This document shows positions 32,817-43,286 of a stretch of DNA of 64,000 bases, one piece after another. Every line of letters begins with the position of its first letter. Position 1 is the first letter of the stretch. Source of the stretch: Mesostigma viride (Eukaryota; Streptophyta; Mesostigmatophyceae; Mesostigmatales; Mesostigmataceae); assembly GCA_009746045.1 (NCBI GenBank), contig RPFO01000643.1, positions 1,118,589 to 1,182,588 on the forward strand. Direction: 5' to 3'. The notes beneath the pieces were generated by a model. It was not told the origin of the DNA. It made no database searches and saw only the letters and a list, made by a program, of their open reading frames with translations. The translations under genes and the position numbers were made by a program.

Positions 32817-34179
32817 TAATTAATTAATTAATAAGCACGTGACTGCGTCACGTGGGTGCCAATACAGAGTAAAGGAACCTTCAACCCTATATACACAGTG
32901 AGAAGGAGGGAGGGCGCCCTAGCTTCTCTCACTGCCGCAGGTGGGCAGGCCACAGAGCGCTCTCTCCACGGCATGGTGCCGGGGCGCAACACTGTGGGTG
33001 CAATACAACCAGTGCAATACCATAGGTAGGCTGACGCATAGCTTATGCTACAAATGTGAGGTGGGCTCAAGACGTCGGCTAATTAAGGCGCAAGCTGATG
33101 GCCACAAGGTGCCAGAGCTAATTGAAGGTACTATAACGCTGTGCGCTAATATCGTTTCAAGTGCTGTAATGCCTAAGCTATCCCATCATCGATTGCCCCC
33201 ATCTAGACAACTAGCTGGAGTGCTCTATCCCGGGGAAGCCCGGGGGGGCTTCCACAGTTTCTTGTTGACGTAGAGGTCCCCGCCCCGCCAGTACACTTGG
33301 GGCTTCTCGGGGTTGGTCTTGTGGCGGATGTAGTCGGGCCACTGATCGCGGCGTTGCTGCTGCTGGGCTGGCGTCAGGTCGTCGTCAAGCGACCAGGAGG
33401 TGTCCACCAGCTTCTTGCGGCGAGAGAGGAACCGAACTCGGGCTGTGATGTCGCTGAAGGTGAGGACCACTGGAGGGGGCCCAGCCTTGGCCCGTGGATG
33501 GGGCAGGCGGTAGGCGCCCTGCAGTATCGCACCTGGCAGCTGCATGCGCGCCAAGAGCTGTTTCTTCAGCTCGTCGAGAAGAGAGTCTGGGGTCTCCTCC
33601 GGCAGCATGTCGAAGCGCCTGAGGATGACCCGGCAGCGGCGACGGTCGCGGTCAGCGGCCTCGCGGCGCGTGTCTTCCAGCTCCTGGAGCTTGGTGGTGA
33701 TGGCGGTCGTGGTAGAGGATGCCTGGCTCTTGAGCAGGTCCGCCCAGGAGGCGCGAGTCGAGGGGTCATCACTAGCCCTACCAGCAGGTTGGGCGGCGAT
33801 GGTGGCCGTTCGCTCGGCGATCTCGGGGACCTGCGTGGCCAGGGCGTCTACCTTGGCGGCAACTGCCTCAAGTTTCACGGTGCCTTGGCCGACTCGGCCT
33901 TCCACCTGGTTAAGGCGGGTGGTCACAGTGGCTGTGGCCTCGGAAACTTTGGTGGCAATGTGCTCTTGCGTAGCAGTAAACTGAGGCTGGAGCTTAAGGG
34001 CGACTCTGGCTTCAATGTTGTTGACCTTGGCCGAGAGAGTGTTGAGTGGGCCGTCAGGCGCGTTCAGGGCGGCGAGCTGCTCAGCCATCGGCGCCAGCTG
34101 CTCCGCCACTGCAGCTCGGATGGAGTCCGTGCTGGGGGAGGTGCTGCTCTGCGGGGATGCTGCAGCTGCTGTGGCTGTG
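32817..34179 (-). mobile_element. ORF1-only retroelement (hairpin beta), 5' truncated
   Basis: 1363 bp flanked by the 12-bp repeat CCAACCGGGCAT (32805-32816 and 34180-34191). The minus-strand ORF1 is open from the truncated edge to a stop at 33225. It has a heptad-like coiled coil (NNIEARVALKLQPQ, RLNQVEGRVGQ, KVDALATQVPEIAERTA), an RNA-binding part (DRRRCRVILRRFDMLPEE) and the FLSRRKKLVDTSWSLDDDLT end. The first 18 residues of the longest open frame come from flanking foldback DNA. The 3' UTR ends with CACGTGACGCAGTCACGTG and TTAA repeats. It is the best-preserved ORF1 here. Confidence 0.85.
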
Positions 34180-34299
34180 CCAACCGGGCATATTTTCCCT
34201 TCTGGCACTTTCGTTTGGCCTTCTGGTATCAATCCTTCCGGTATTCGGAAATACCCGTGTCACCACAGGGATTCGAACCCCCAACTTACTAGGTCTTAG

Positions 34300-34508
34300 T
34301 TATTATAAATAGTGACGGAACCTTTTTGCCACTTGGCAATTAGGCCCGTCACTATTTCTCCGGCGAAAACCACTCGCCGGTATCTATTGCGCGTTAAGTT
34401 CACGTGAACTTAACGCGCAATAGATACCGGCGAGTGGTTTTCGCCGGAGAAATAGTGACGGGCCTAATTGCCAAGTGGCAAAAAGGTTCCGTCACTATTT
34501 ATAATAAC
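34300..34508. repeat. Perfect 209-bp palindrome core of the foldback element
   Basis: Both arms read AGTTATTATAAATAGTGACG and converge on TTAAGTTCACGTGAACTTAA (34394-34413). Inverted similarity continues outwards on both sides for another 115 bp with a 4-nt gap. Confidence 0.9.
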
Positions 34509-35659
34509 TAAGACCTAGTAAGTTGGGGGTTCGAATCCCTAGCTGTGGTGACACGGGTATTTCCGAATACCGGAAGGATTGATACCAGAAGGCCAAACGA
34601 AAGTGCCAGAAGGGAGAATATGCCCGGTTGGAATATCGTTAAGGCGAGATTCGGTACTGCAGTCGGCATCTGCGGTATGATAGATATCGACCCCCACACT
34701 ACGACGTTTTAGTTATTATAAACAGTGACGGAACCTTTTTGCCACTTGGCAATTAGGCCCGTCACTATTTATCCGGCGAAAACCACTCGCCGGTATCAAT
34801 TCCGCGTGTAGTTCACGTGAACTTAACGCGGAATAGATACCGGCGAGTGGTTTTCGCCGGATAAATAGTGACGGGCCTGATTGCCCAAGTGGCGAAAAGG
34901 TTCCGTCACTATTTATAATAACTTCGACCTCCGCGAGGAGGCCGACCGCACCCAGCGCAGCCACAATGTCATCGTCAAGCACTTCGACCAGCCTGCAGAT
35001 GAGACCTCGGCGACTCTTCTCACGGCATTAAAGCGCGACATTCTTGCCCCCATGCACATCACTGGTGCCGGAGCTGCGGATGTCGGCTGCCTGCCTTCCC
35101 CGCGCGGCTGGCCCGGCTCCCCTGCTCCTCACCTTTAAGTAGATGGCGGACAAGTTGTTGTTTCTTAAAAACCGCAAGAAGCTCTCGAGGACTCACTTCA
35201 CGCTGGACGATGACTTGACCCTGGCCCAGCAACAGCGGCGACGCGAGCTATGGCGGACCTACCTCCAGCTCCGGCAAAGCGCAGGGGGGAAACCGGTATA
35301 CTGGCGGGGGGACGTCATCCACGTCGACCACAAGCCCTGGCAAGCACCCCCAGTCTAGGGAATATAGCAGTAGTGTAGATTAGTAATGCCTACCACTCGG
35401 CCCCAGCGCATGTGCGCCCATAATCACAACCCATAATGGCCATGGATGACGCATTTAAGAGTTTAGCCACGCCCTGCCTATAATGGGACCCCCATGGATG
35501 ATGCATTAAGAATTAGCTCAGCCCTGCCTATACAGAGAATCACTCTCTGATGAGAAGCCATGCCCTAATTCTTGTATTCTGATCAGGCACTCCGCAAAGG
35601 TGAAAACCATTTGCGTTCAGTGCCGGGCCGCGGAAAACGCGGAAAAGAGTTATGTTCCT

Positions 35660-35767
35660 AATTAATTAATTAATTAATTAATTAATTAATTAATTAATTA
35701 ATTAATTAATTATGTTCCTAATTAATTAATAATTAATTAATTAATTAATTAATTAATTAATTAATTA
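35660..35767. repeat. (TTAA)n microsatellite
   Basis: About 100 bp of ATTAATTA repeat with one GTTCC interruption, longer than the tails elsewhere. It probably grew from a retroelement tail. Confidence 0.9.
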
Positions 35768-37385
35768 CCCGTGAACAGCGTTCCAGGCAGCGCGCTACCA
35801 GCTGGCTTTTGCCAGAGGCGGCATGCTAGATTCGGTCCATCCGACCCCCTGTCAGCCGGGAAGGGGTGGCTCTCACGAAGCCTAGTGAGCGATCCTCCCA
35901 CGAGCTCCGTCGCTTCCCAATTCGAGGCCTTACCTCAACATGCTCCATGCCTCCCCAACGGGACTTCGTGGAATCCAATAATGCCTTAATTCATTAATTT
36001 TACTTAATTGATCAATAACCTCAAACAAACTAGTGACCTCAAGGAAGAGGCACAAACTATGCGTAAACCCGACAAAGTTTCAATAGCCAGGGGTGTCACT
36101 GACACCGACAGTCACAGACCTGCAATCACAAACAGAGAATCACAGAGCCACAATCACATACCTCTATCCACAGACCTACAATCACAGACTTACATCACAA
36201 ACCTACAATCACAGACCTACAGTCAGTTGCCCCAATGGACGGCCAAGAATACAAGCCCCAAAATGGACTTGTCCACCGGATGGCACGGCTACGAGCCCAA
36301 CACACAAATGCCCGCATGCGGACTCTCTTACATTATATTATATCAGCAGTAAGTGGTCGGGCAGCATAGTGACTGCAGGAAATGTTGCAGGCGAAAGCTC
36401 AGAGATACACGCAACAGTGTGTAAGGTTGTATGTCACGACAATAGAAGAGTTACAAGACCCAAACGGACAGGCACACCTAAGCTACCGATTTTCCTTGCG
36501 GTCCGAAGATTCCCAAACAACAAGACTCGTACAGTATTAGAGATATAGATGGGAGACAAGAAAATGGGAGGGAGTAGGGCAATGAATCACGCCTTTGGCA
36601 GCAGGAGCGCGAGAGACATAATCTGTGCCACGCGGAGCTATTCAAGACGGAAAACCTATCTCAGAAAATACTCCCTGGTTTTGGTCCCTTCGTTCACGCT
36701 TCTATCTAGGCATCCTGTCCCTTCTCCCTGTCCCCCCTTCTCTTTGCTTCATGGTAACCATGAGAAGTGGGGAGGCAGCGAGAAAAGAATGCACACGTGC
36801 ATGCATGAACAAAGAAGCCAGGATACGACTTATAAGCACGAAATACGGAGCACACACGACGACAGCCGCAACAGTAAAATCGGAAAGTTAAATAGGCACG
36901 TTGCGAGGGAAAGTGGAGAATAAAGGTATATGGTAAGATATAAGCCGCAAGTTTCAATAGAAAAGGAGAAGGCCAGCCTAGAATGTGCCCCAGGTTTCCA
37001 AAGAGGCTTAACATTTGCGAATTTCAAGCAGCAACCTGCAGATCGGACAGGGACGTGATAGAAGAGCCTACTCAATATCAAACAAATGCTGGCCTCAACC
37101 TGAAGGCCGTCGCTTCTAACACCCCTGCCTTGATCATAACAACGTTTTCGTGGCAGATGTCGAAAACTGTTCCAATTTTTAGGAGAAATTGTAACGTCGT
37201 GTGGTTCCGAGCAAAGACCTGCCTCACCCTGACAATTGAGTTAGCCGGAGTGGATGAAGTGCTGGTCTTGAACGCAGCATCCACGTGTGGGATACCCAAC
37301 TTGTGGCTGGAAAGGCACATTGCCCTAATCCCAAAGCCAGCAGGTTTATATTTGCAAATATCTGCACTTCGACATCAATTACCCA
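35768..37385. other. No gene recognised left of the tRNA array
   Basis: This stretch holds a retroelement-like end (35770-35995), ACAGACCTACAATCACAG-type repeats (36110-36225), and short open frames with no recognised motif, domain or splice structure. The array starts abruptly at 37386. Confidence 0.5.
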
Positions 37386-37458
37386 GGGGCATTAGCACAA
37401 GTGGTAGCGCGCTTCCTTAGCATGGAAGAGGTACCGGGATCGATACCTGGATGCTCCA
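37386..37458 (+). tRNA. tRNA-Ala(AGC), copy 1
   Basis: It charges alanine and decodes GCU/GCC. Canonical 73-nt cloverleaf: acceptor GGGGCAT/ATGCTCC with the alanine identity pair G3:U70, anticodon arm CTTCC-TTAGCAT-GGAAG, variable loop AGGTA, T-arm CCGGG-ATCGATA-CCTGG, discriminator A73. G18 G19, U33, C56 and A58 are present. The D-stem GCAC/GCGC has one A12-C23 mismatch, shared by the copies I checked. A-box TAGCACAAGTGG and B-box GGATCGATACC fit Pol III consensus. TTTTTT follows. Whether it is expressed cannot be seen. Confidence 0.92.
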
Positions 37459-37513
37459 ACTTTTTTGTCCGTTTGGAGCTCACCCACACACACGTGGCAG
37501 TAGTAGCGCCAGC

Positions 37514-37586
37514 GGGGCATTAGCACAAGTGGTAGCGCGCTTCCTTAGCATGGAAGAGGTACCGGGATCGATACCTGGATGCTCCA
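37514..37586 (+). tRNA. tRNA-Ala(AGC), copy 2
   Basis: No deviation from copy 1 seen; T6 terminator follows. Confidence 0.92.
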
Positions 37587-37641
37587 ACTTTTTTGTCCGT
37601 TTGGAACTCACCCACACACACGTGGCAGTAGTAGCGCCAGC

Positions 37642-37714
37642 GGGGCATTAGCACAAGTGGTAGCGCGCTTCCTTAGCATGGAAGAGGTACCGGGATCGAT
37701 ACCTGGATGCTCCA
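37642..37714 (+). tRNA. tRNA-Ala(AGC), copy 3
   Basis: No deviation from copy 1 seen; T6 terminator follows. Confidence 0.92.
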
Positions 37715-37769
37715 ACTTTTTTGTCCGTTTGGAGCTCACCCACACACACGTGGCAGTAGTAGCGCCGGC

Positions 37770-37842
37770 GGGGCATTAGCACAAGTGGTAGCGCGCTTCC
37801 TTAGCATGGAAGAGGTACCGGGATCGATACCTGGATGCTCCA
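37770..37842 (+). tRNA. tRNA-Ala(AGC), copy 4
   Basis: No deviation from copy 1 seen; the spacer before it reads GCCGGC instead of GCCAGC. Confidence 0.92.
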
Positions 37843-37897
37843 ACTTTTTTGTCCGTTTGGAACTCACCCACACACACGTGGCAGTAGTAGCGCCGGC

Positions 37898-37970
37898 GGG
37901 GCATTAGCACAAGTGGTAGCGCGCTTCCTTAGCATGGAAGAGGTACCGGGATCGATACCTGGATGCTCCA
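37898..37970 (+). tRNA. tRNA-Ala(AGC), copy 5
   Basis: tRNA body unchanged; followed by TCTTTTTT rather than ACTTTTTT. Confidence 0.92.
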
Positions 37971-38025
37971 TCTTTTTTGTCCGTTTGGAGCTCACCCACA
38001 GACACGTGGCAATAGTAGCGCCAGC

Positions 38026-38098
38026 GGGGCATTAGCACAAGTGGTAGCGCGCTTCCTTAGCATGGAAGAGGTACCGGGATCGATACCTGGATGCTCCA
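38026..38098 (+). tRNA. tRNA-Ala(AGC), copy 6
   Basis: No deviation from copy 1 seen. Confidence 0.92.
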
Positions 38099-38153
38099 AC
38101 TTTTTTGTCCGTTTGGAGCTCACCCACACACACGTGGCAGTAGTAGCGCCGGC

Positions 38154-38226
38154 GGGGCATTAGCACAAGTGGTAGCGCGTTTCCTTAGCATGGAAGAGGT
38201 ACCGGGATCGATACCTGGATGCTCCA
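38154..38226 (+). tRNA. tRNA-Ala(AGC), copy 7
   Basis: C27 is changed to T, leaving a U27:G43 wobble at the top of the anticodon stem. Confidence 0.88.
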
Positions 38227-38281
38227 TCTTTTTTGTCCATTTGGAGCTCACCCACACACACGTGGCAGTAGTAGCGCCAGC

Positions 38282-38354
38282 GGGGCATTAGCACAAGTGG
38301 TAGCGCGCTTCCTTAGCATGGAAGAGGTACCGGGATCGATACCTGGATGCTCCA
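38282..38354 (+). tRNA. tRNA-Ala(AGC), copy 8
   Basis: No deviation from copy 1 seen. Confidence 0.92.
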
Positions 38355-38409
38355 ACTTTTTTGTCCGTTTGGAGCTCACCCACACACACGTGGCATTAGT
38401 AGCGCCAGC

Positions 38410-38482
38410 GGGGCATTAGCACAAGTGGTAGCGCGCTTCCTTAGCATGGAAGAGGTACCGGGATCGATACCTGGATGCTCCA
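38410..38482 (+). tRNA. tRNA-Ala(AGC), copy 9
   Basis: tRNA body unchanged; followed by TCTTTTTT. Confidence 0.92.
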
Positions 38483-38537
38483 TCTTTTTTGTCCGTTTGG
38501 AGCTCACCCACACACACGTGGCGGTAGTAGCGCCAGC

Positions 38538-38606
38538 GGGGCATTAGCACAAGTGGTAGCGCGCTTCCTTAGCATGGAAGAGGTACCGGGATCAATACCT
38601 GGATGC
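38538..38606 (+). pseudogene. tRNA-Ala copy 10, split by LINE C
   Basis: Nucleotides 1-69 are present, then the LINE begins. The T-loop reads ATCAATA (G57 to A). The 3' end of the same copy resumes at 42074 after a duplication of TACCTGGATGC. Confidence 0.9.
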
Positions 38607-41600
38607 CGACACCGCGGGTCCCCGGCGCCCCCTGCTGGGCCAACGCCGGCACCACTCGTTGCGCATCGCAACCTACAATGTCCGCACCCTTCTCCGGGGG
38701 AGATGCCCCCCCGCGGGCCAACCAGCTTGTCCACTACTGCCGCCTATATGGCATTGATGTGCTTGGGGTCCAAGAGCACCGACGCTCCTTTGAGGGCCCC
38801 GTTCAGCGTGTCACCCTCGCACTACAATGGCAACTGCTGTGCGGCCCGGCGCATGCACCGGGTCAGGGAGGAGTGGGCCTGCTTTGCTCCCCCACCGCTG
38901 CCGCCCAGCTCGTGGACCACAAACTTTGCTCGAATAGGATCCTTCAGTGCACTTTCCGCTCCCTTGAAGGACGGACCCCCATTATGCTCTCGGTAATTGT
39001 CGGATATGCCCCACATGCTGGGCACCCGGCCGAGGACCGCGCAGCGTTCTTCAACCAGTTGCTCGACATAGAGAAACAGATCCCACGTCAATACATCGTT
39101 GCCATCTTGGTGGATGCCAACGCGACCCTGCCCGTGGGCCGCGGGGGCTGCATGTATGCGCCGCGCCTAACCGATAGCAATGCCAACACCCCCTACTTGA
39201 GCAACTGCTCACTGAGGGGGACTTGACTGCTGCCAATACGCTGTTTGCTAAACCGCCTGATGCACTAGTGACCTTTGTGGGCCCCATGCGCAGGGCGGCT
39301 GGCTCGATGCTCCCTCGGCGGCGATGTGTATGCTTGGACTACATACTTGTGCGCAAGTGCTGGCGCTCTTCCGTCATCGATGCCCGTACGCTGACCACCC
39401 CCAGTGTCGCATCGGATCATCGCATGGTCACCGCAACCTTGCGCCTACGTCTTCAGGCCCCTGCGCGCCGCCGCCCCCGGCCCCGCCCTGACTGGACCTG
39501 CTTACGCCCCGTCCGTGGGCGCAGGGAGAAGTGGTCAGCGGATGAGATACGCCGCGATGCAATCAGGTCTGCCTTCGTGGACGCGCAACCTTTGATGTAC
39601 CTGGACGCAGATCGCGGTGTAGATCTCACGCCACCCTACGAACTGTTCATGCGATCGGTGGAGCTTGGCTCTAAGCTTCTCCCCGAGCAACCCCGCGCCC
39701 GACCAGCCCCGCTCTACCTGCGCGACGCCCGGGTGGTTGCCGCCCGGCTGGCGCTAGCGCAGGCCCGCCGCCGCGGGGAGGACCTGTACCCGTACCAGGA
39801 ACGGCTTACTCAAGCATATACTGCCGCACATGCGGAGGAGGTGGAGACACTTGCCGCCGAAATCAATCGCCACACGGCCGCCAACCAGCACAAGGCGGCC
39901 TGGCGCTCTCTCGACCGTCTCACCGGACGCCGGGAAACGCAACGGGCTGACATCCCAGGCACCCCCAGTGAACGCCTTGAGATTTGGTTCAGCTCCCAGG
40001 CCAAACTATCAGGGGCCCCTGGCCCGCCCCCCCCGCTTGACCCCGCTGCAGCTGCACGCCCTGCGGCCAGCCGAGGCGGCCCCATTGAGCCCCCGCAGGC
40101 GCCCACCAGCGAGACGGACTACCTGGTCCCACCGCTCTCCGGCCCCTTGGTGGACGGCCCCCACGACGAGTGGACTCCCCAGGAATGGGCTGCTGCCATC
40201 TCCACCCTCCGCAATGATGCTGCCATGGGAGTGGACAATATTTCACCGGAGGTGGTTAAGATGCCTGAGCTTGAGCCTTTCCTCCGGGGTGTTTGCAACC
40301 GGATTCTACGAGATGGCCTCCCCCCGCCGACGTATTGGAAGACCGCTGTCCGGGTCATGCTGTACAAGGGCAAGGGGTCCGCCGCGGATACCGGCAACTA
40401 CCGCGGCGTATGCCTCCAAAGCTGCGTGCTGAAAGTCTTCATGCGTCTCCTGCTGAACCGCATGCGCGCCAGCCTCGATCCCCACCTAGGTGAGTCCCAG
40501 ATGGGCTTCCGTGTTGGTCGCAATTGTGTTATGGTCACTATTACCGCGCGCCGCCTGATCGAGGAAGTGGGCCGCCTGGCCCCCGGCCTCTTGCCATTGC
40601 TATTGATCTTCGTGGATTACACCAAGGCATTCGATACGGTTATATGGGACGCCCTGTGGGTGGTCCTTCACCTGTTCCGTGTCCCATCGTACATCGTTGA
40701 GATCATCCGCCAGTTCTATGAAGGGTCCCAAGCCCAGGTCCGTACCGCCGACGGCGTCACTCCGGCGTTTCCCCTGCACACCGGGGTGTGGCAGGGCTGT
40801 GTGCTCTCCCCATATCTATTCATCATTATGGTGGACTATATTATGCGGCGTGCACAAGCCCGCTTCGCCCGGGTGGAGGGGCGCCCGCCGGGGATCGAGG
40901 TCACGGAGTACGCCAGCTACGGCGGGGTTGACCCACCCTACCGCCTGAGCGATCTGATCTACGCTGATGACACGACACTCGTGGAAACCCCAGAGTCAGC
41001 CCAACTGTGGCTAGACAGCTTATCACTGGAAGCGCGGGCGGTGGGGCTTATGATCAGCAAGAAAACGGAGGTCATGGCCATCGGCTTCCCTGCTGGGATA
41101 GCCCCACCCACCCTCCTCTTGCTAGACGGCAGCCCCGTCCCCCCGGCGACTCGCTTCAAGCTCCTTGGCAGCTGGCTTCCCTCCACGGCCGACGACATCA
41201 ACACCCGCATTGGCCAGGCCTGGGCGGCCCTCCGCCGCCTCGACAGGTTCTGGACCTGTCGCTACCTGAGTGAGCGACGCAAGCGCATTCTGTTCAAGGC
41301 CCTTGTCCTCAGCATCCTCCTTTATGGCTGCGAGGCGTGGACCCTGGACCAGGCGCTGAGCCAGCAGCTTGACGGCACCGTCACTCGAATGCTCCGTCAT
41401 ATCCTCGGCGTCCGCTACCAAGAACGCCGCACCCGGGCCGAGCTCTACTGCGAGCTCCCTCTTGTCACCCATACCATCCGACACCGCCGCCTCCTCTTTG
41501 CCGGCCATCTTGCCCGCACAGACCAGGTGAATACCGATGTGGGCCCTGCCGGGGGGCTTAAGACGGGCCAACCAGGTAGACACCTCCTCCTATGGCAGGG

Positions 41601-42073
41601 TCCCCTTGTCCCATCGCAACCCACTGGCAAACTTGCGCGCGCCGGGCACCGGCGCGGCGCGACCCGGACCTATGTGACACAACTGCTTGAAGATGCAGGG
41701 CTTCTGGGACTATCCGTACTCCGCGCCCGCATGATTGACAAGGAGAAATGGGCTGCCATCTGCGATAAGCACCTCCCCGAGGGGTATGCTCCTGTTTTCT
41801 CCCCACGGGCCCCGCGGCCCGTTGCTAGCCAGGGTAGAAGTCCGCAGGTGGAGGTTATTGGTCCTGAGGATAGCCGCTACACTACCGCCTCGTCTGCCAT
41901 TACAGTAGAGGACAGCTCGGATGAGGATTACATCCCCATCTAGTGCTTAACGGTTGGGGGATGATGCAGACGATATTTGTCTAAACTTTTGTGTAATTAT
42001 TTTTCTAATGAGATTAGCATAGTACTCCGTGGCATGCCTTTGCGCATGACACGCAAGTACTTACTTACTTACT
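38607..42073 (+). mobile_element. LINE C, 3467-bp non-LTR retrotransposon inserted in a tRNA gene
   Basis: Flanked by an 11-bp direct repeat TACCTGGATGC (38596-38606 and 42074-42084) and ending in a (CTTA)n tail. It starts about 40 bp before the endonuclease domain and carries no ORF1. The 3' UTR runs from 41944. Confidence 0.9.
38650..41943 (+). pseudogene. LINE C ORF2: AP endonuclease + reverse transcriptase, two frameshifts
   Basis: The endonuclease starts RIATYNVRTLL, shifts frame near 38700, and continues with YGIDVLGVQEHRR and LVDANATLPVGRGG. After a second shift near 39205 one frame stays open to 41943 (906 codons). It contains TAANTLFAKPPDALVTFVGP, SDHRMVTATLRLR, a proline-rich linker, the RT core (GNYRGVCLQSCVLKVFMRLL, GESQMGFRVGRN, catalytic FVDYTKAFDT, GVWQGCVLSPYLF, YADDTTLVETPESAQLW) and the HRRLLFAGHLARTDQVN end motif. 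The acidic C-terminus ends SSDEDYIPI. Only the two shifts separate it from an intact ORF2, so it is fairly young. Closest in this window to LINE A. Confidence 0.9.
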
Positions 42074-42143
42074 TACCTGGATGCTCCAACTTTTTTGTCC
42101 GTTTGGAGCTCACCCACACACACGTGGCAGTAGTAGCGCCAGC

Positions 42144-42216
42144 GGGGCATTAGCACAAGTGGTAGCGCGCTTCCTTAGCATGGAAGAGGTACCGGGATCG
42201 ATACCTGGATGCTCCA
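42144..42216 (+). tRNA. tRNA-Ala(AGC), copy 11
   Basis: No deviation from copy 1 seen. Confidence 0.92.
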
Positions 42217-42271
42217 TCTTTTTTGTCCGTTTGGAGCTCACCCACAGACACGTGGCAGTAGTAGCGCCGGC

Positions 42272-42347
42272 GGGGCATTAGCACAAGTGCACTTAGCGCG
42301 CTTCCTTAGCATGGAAGAGGTACCGGGATCGATACCTGGATGCTCCA
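42272..42347 (+). pseudogene. tRNA-Ala copy 12, altered D-loop
   Basis: CACTT replaces GT in the D-loop (+3 nt), removing the conserved G19. The terminator is reduced to GTTTTTG. Confidence 0.8.
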
Positions 42348-42402
42348 ACGTTTTTGTCCGTTTGGAGCTCACCCACACACACGTGGCAGTAGTAGCGCCA
42401 GC

Positions 42403-42475
42403 GGGGCATTAGCACAAGTGGTAGCGCGCTTCCTTAGCATGGAAGAGGTACCGGGATCGATACCTGGATGCTCCA
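42403..42475 (+). tRNA. tRNA-Ala(AGC), copy 13
   Basis: No deviation from copy 1 seen. Confidence 0.92.
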
Positions 42476-42530
42476 TCTTTTTTGTCCGTTTGGAGCTCAC
42501 CCACACACACGTGGCAGTAGTAGCGCCAGC

Positions 42531-42603
42531 GGGGCATTAGCACAAGTGGTAGCGCGCTTCCTTAGCATGGAAGAGGTACCGGGATCGATACCTGGATGCT
42601 CCA
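42531..42603 (+). tRNA. tRNA-Ala(AGC), copy 14
   Basis: No deviation from copy 1 seen. Confidence 0.92.
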
Positions 42604-42658
42604 ACTTTTTTGTCCGTTTGGAGCTCACCCACACACACGTGGCAGCAATAGCGCCAGC

Positions 42659-42731
42659 GGGGCATTAGCACAAGTGGTAGCGCGCTTCCTTAGCATGGAA
42701 GAGGTACCGGGATCGATACCTGGATGCTCCA
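42659..42731 (+). tRNA. tRNA-Ala(AGC), copy 15
   Basis: No deviation from copy 1 seen; the spacer before it reads GGCAGCAATAGC. Confidence 0.92.
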
Positions 42732-42786
42732 ACTTTTTTGTCCGTTTGGAGCTCACCCACACACACGTGGCAGTAGTAGCGCCGGC

Positions 42787-42859
42787 GGGGCATTAGCACA
42801 AGTGGTAGCGCGCTTCCTTAGCATGGAAGAGGTACCGGGATCGATACCTGGATGCTCCA
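42787..42859 (+). tRNA. tRNA-Ala(AGC), copy 16
   Basis: No deviation from copy 1 seen. Confidence 0.92.
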
Positions 42860-42914
42860 ACTTTTTTGTCCGTTTGGAGCTCACCCACACACACGTGGCA
42901 GTAGTAGCGCCAGC

Positions 42915-42975
42915 GGGGCATTAGCGCGCTTCCTTAGCATGGAAGAGGTACCGGGATCGATACCTGGATGCTCCA
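42915..42975 (+). pseudogene. tRNA-Ala copy 17, D-arm deleted
   Basis: Twelve nucleotides of the D-arm are missing between two AGC copies, so A-box and D-arm are lost. Confidence 0.85.
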
Positions 42976-43030
42976 ACTTTTTTGTCCGTTTGGAGCTCAC
43001 CCACAGACACGTGGCAGTAGTAGCGCCAGC

Positions 43031-43103
43031 GGGGCATTAGCACAAGTGGTAGCGCGCTTCCTTAGCATGGAAGAGGTACCGGGATCGATACCTGGATGCT
43101 CCA
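43031..43103 (+). tRNA. tRNA-Ala(AGC), copy 18
   Basis: No deviation from copy 1 seen. Confidence 0.92.
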
Positions 43104-43158
43104 ACTTTTTTGTCCGTTTGGAGCTCACCCACACACACGTGGCAGTAGTAGCGCCAGC

Positions 43159-43231
43159 GGGGCATTAGCACAAGTGGTAGCGCGCTTCCTTAGCATGGAA
43201 GAGGTACCGGGATCGATACCTGGATGCTCCA
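43159..43231 (+). tRNA. tRNA-Ala(AGC), copy 19
   Basis: No deviation from copy 1 seen. Confidence 0.92.
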
Positions 43232-43286
43232 ACTTTTTTGTCCGTTTGGAGCTCACCCACACACACGTGGCAGTAGTAGCGCCAGC

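Larger units (their letters stand above)
32657..34923. mobile_element. Foldback DNA transposon with three palindromes, itself carrying an insertion
   Basis: The ends are inverted repeats beginning AGTTATTATAAATAGTGACG, with a 5-bp duplication TCGAC (32652-32656 and 34924-34928). Excision restores ORF1 reading QALDLREEADR. Without the nested ORF1 element (32817-34179 plus one 12-bp repeat) it is about 890 bp and almost wholly palindromic around 34403/34404. Palindromes sit at 32657-32725, 34300-34508 and 34712-34923. The arms between them contain GGGGGTTCGAATCCC, a tRNA B-box-like stretch. No transposase is encoded. Confidence 0.82.
31860..35358 (+). pseudogene. ORF1-only retroelement split by a foldback transposon
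   Basis: It starts with the N-terminal ORF1 domain (PYGFWNRGPGAF, FVALCSHLISHNCG, RPRLQRFALCSLLGRSAAE). A 29-bp tandem duplication (CACCCTTTAAGTTAAGG..., 32206-32262) lies at its stop. The linker/coiled-coil part runs to 32656, is interrupted by 32657-34923, and resumes as DLREEADRTQRSHNVIVKHF. The CTD part LDDDLTLAQQQRRREL ends near 35358. The 3' UTR to about 35590 carries CAGAGAATCACTCTCTG, a diverged alpha hairpin. Confidence 0.78.
37386..38606 (+). repeat. Tandem tRNA-Ala gene array, left part (128-bp unit)
   Basis: Ten units. Each has a 73-nt tRNA-Ala gene, a T6 Pol III terminator two bases later, and a 55-bp spacer with GGAGCTCACCCACACACACG. Unit identity is near perfect. The tenth copy is cut by LINE C at 38606. 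The 66-residue frames repeated through it are tRNA shadows. Confidence 0.95.

Noticed and set aside
33225-34232. Complete ORF1 protein with its own ATG
   Set aside because: The first 18 codons lie in the foldback element beyond the 12-bp duplication, so the start is accidental and the ORF1 is 5' truncated.
34515-34600. A full tRNA gene in the foldback arm
   Set aside because: A T-arm-like box exists, but no matching acceptor stem or anticodon arm can be found around it.
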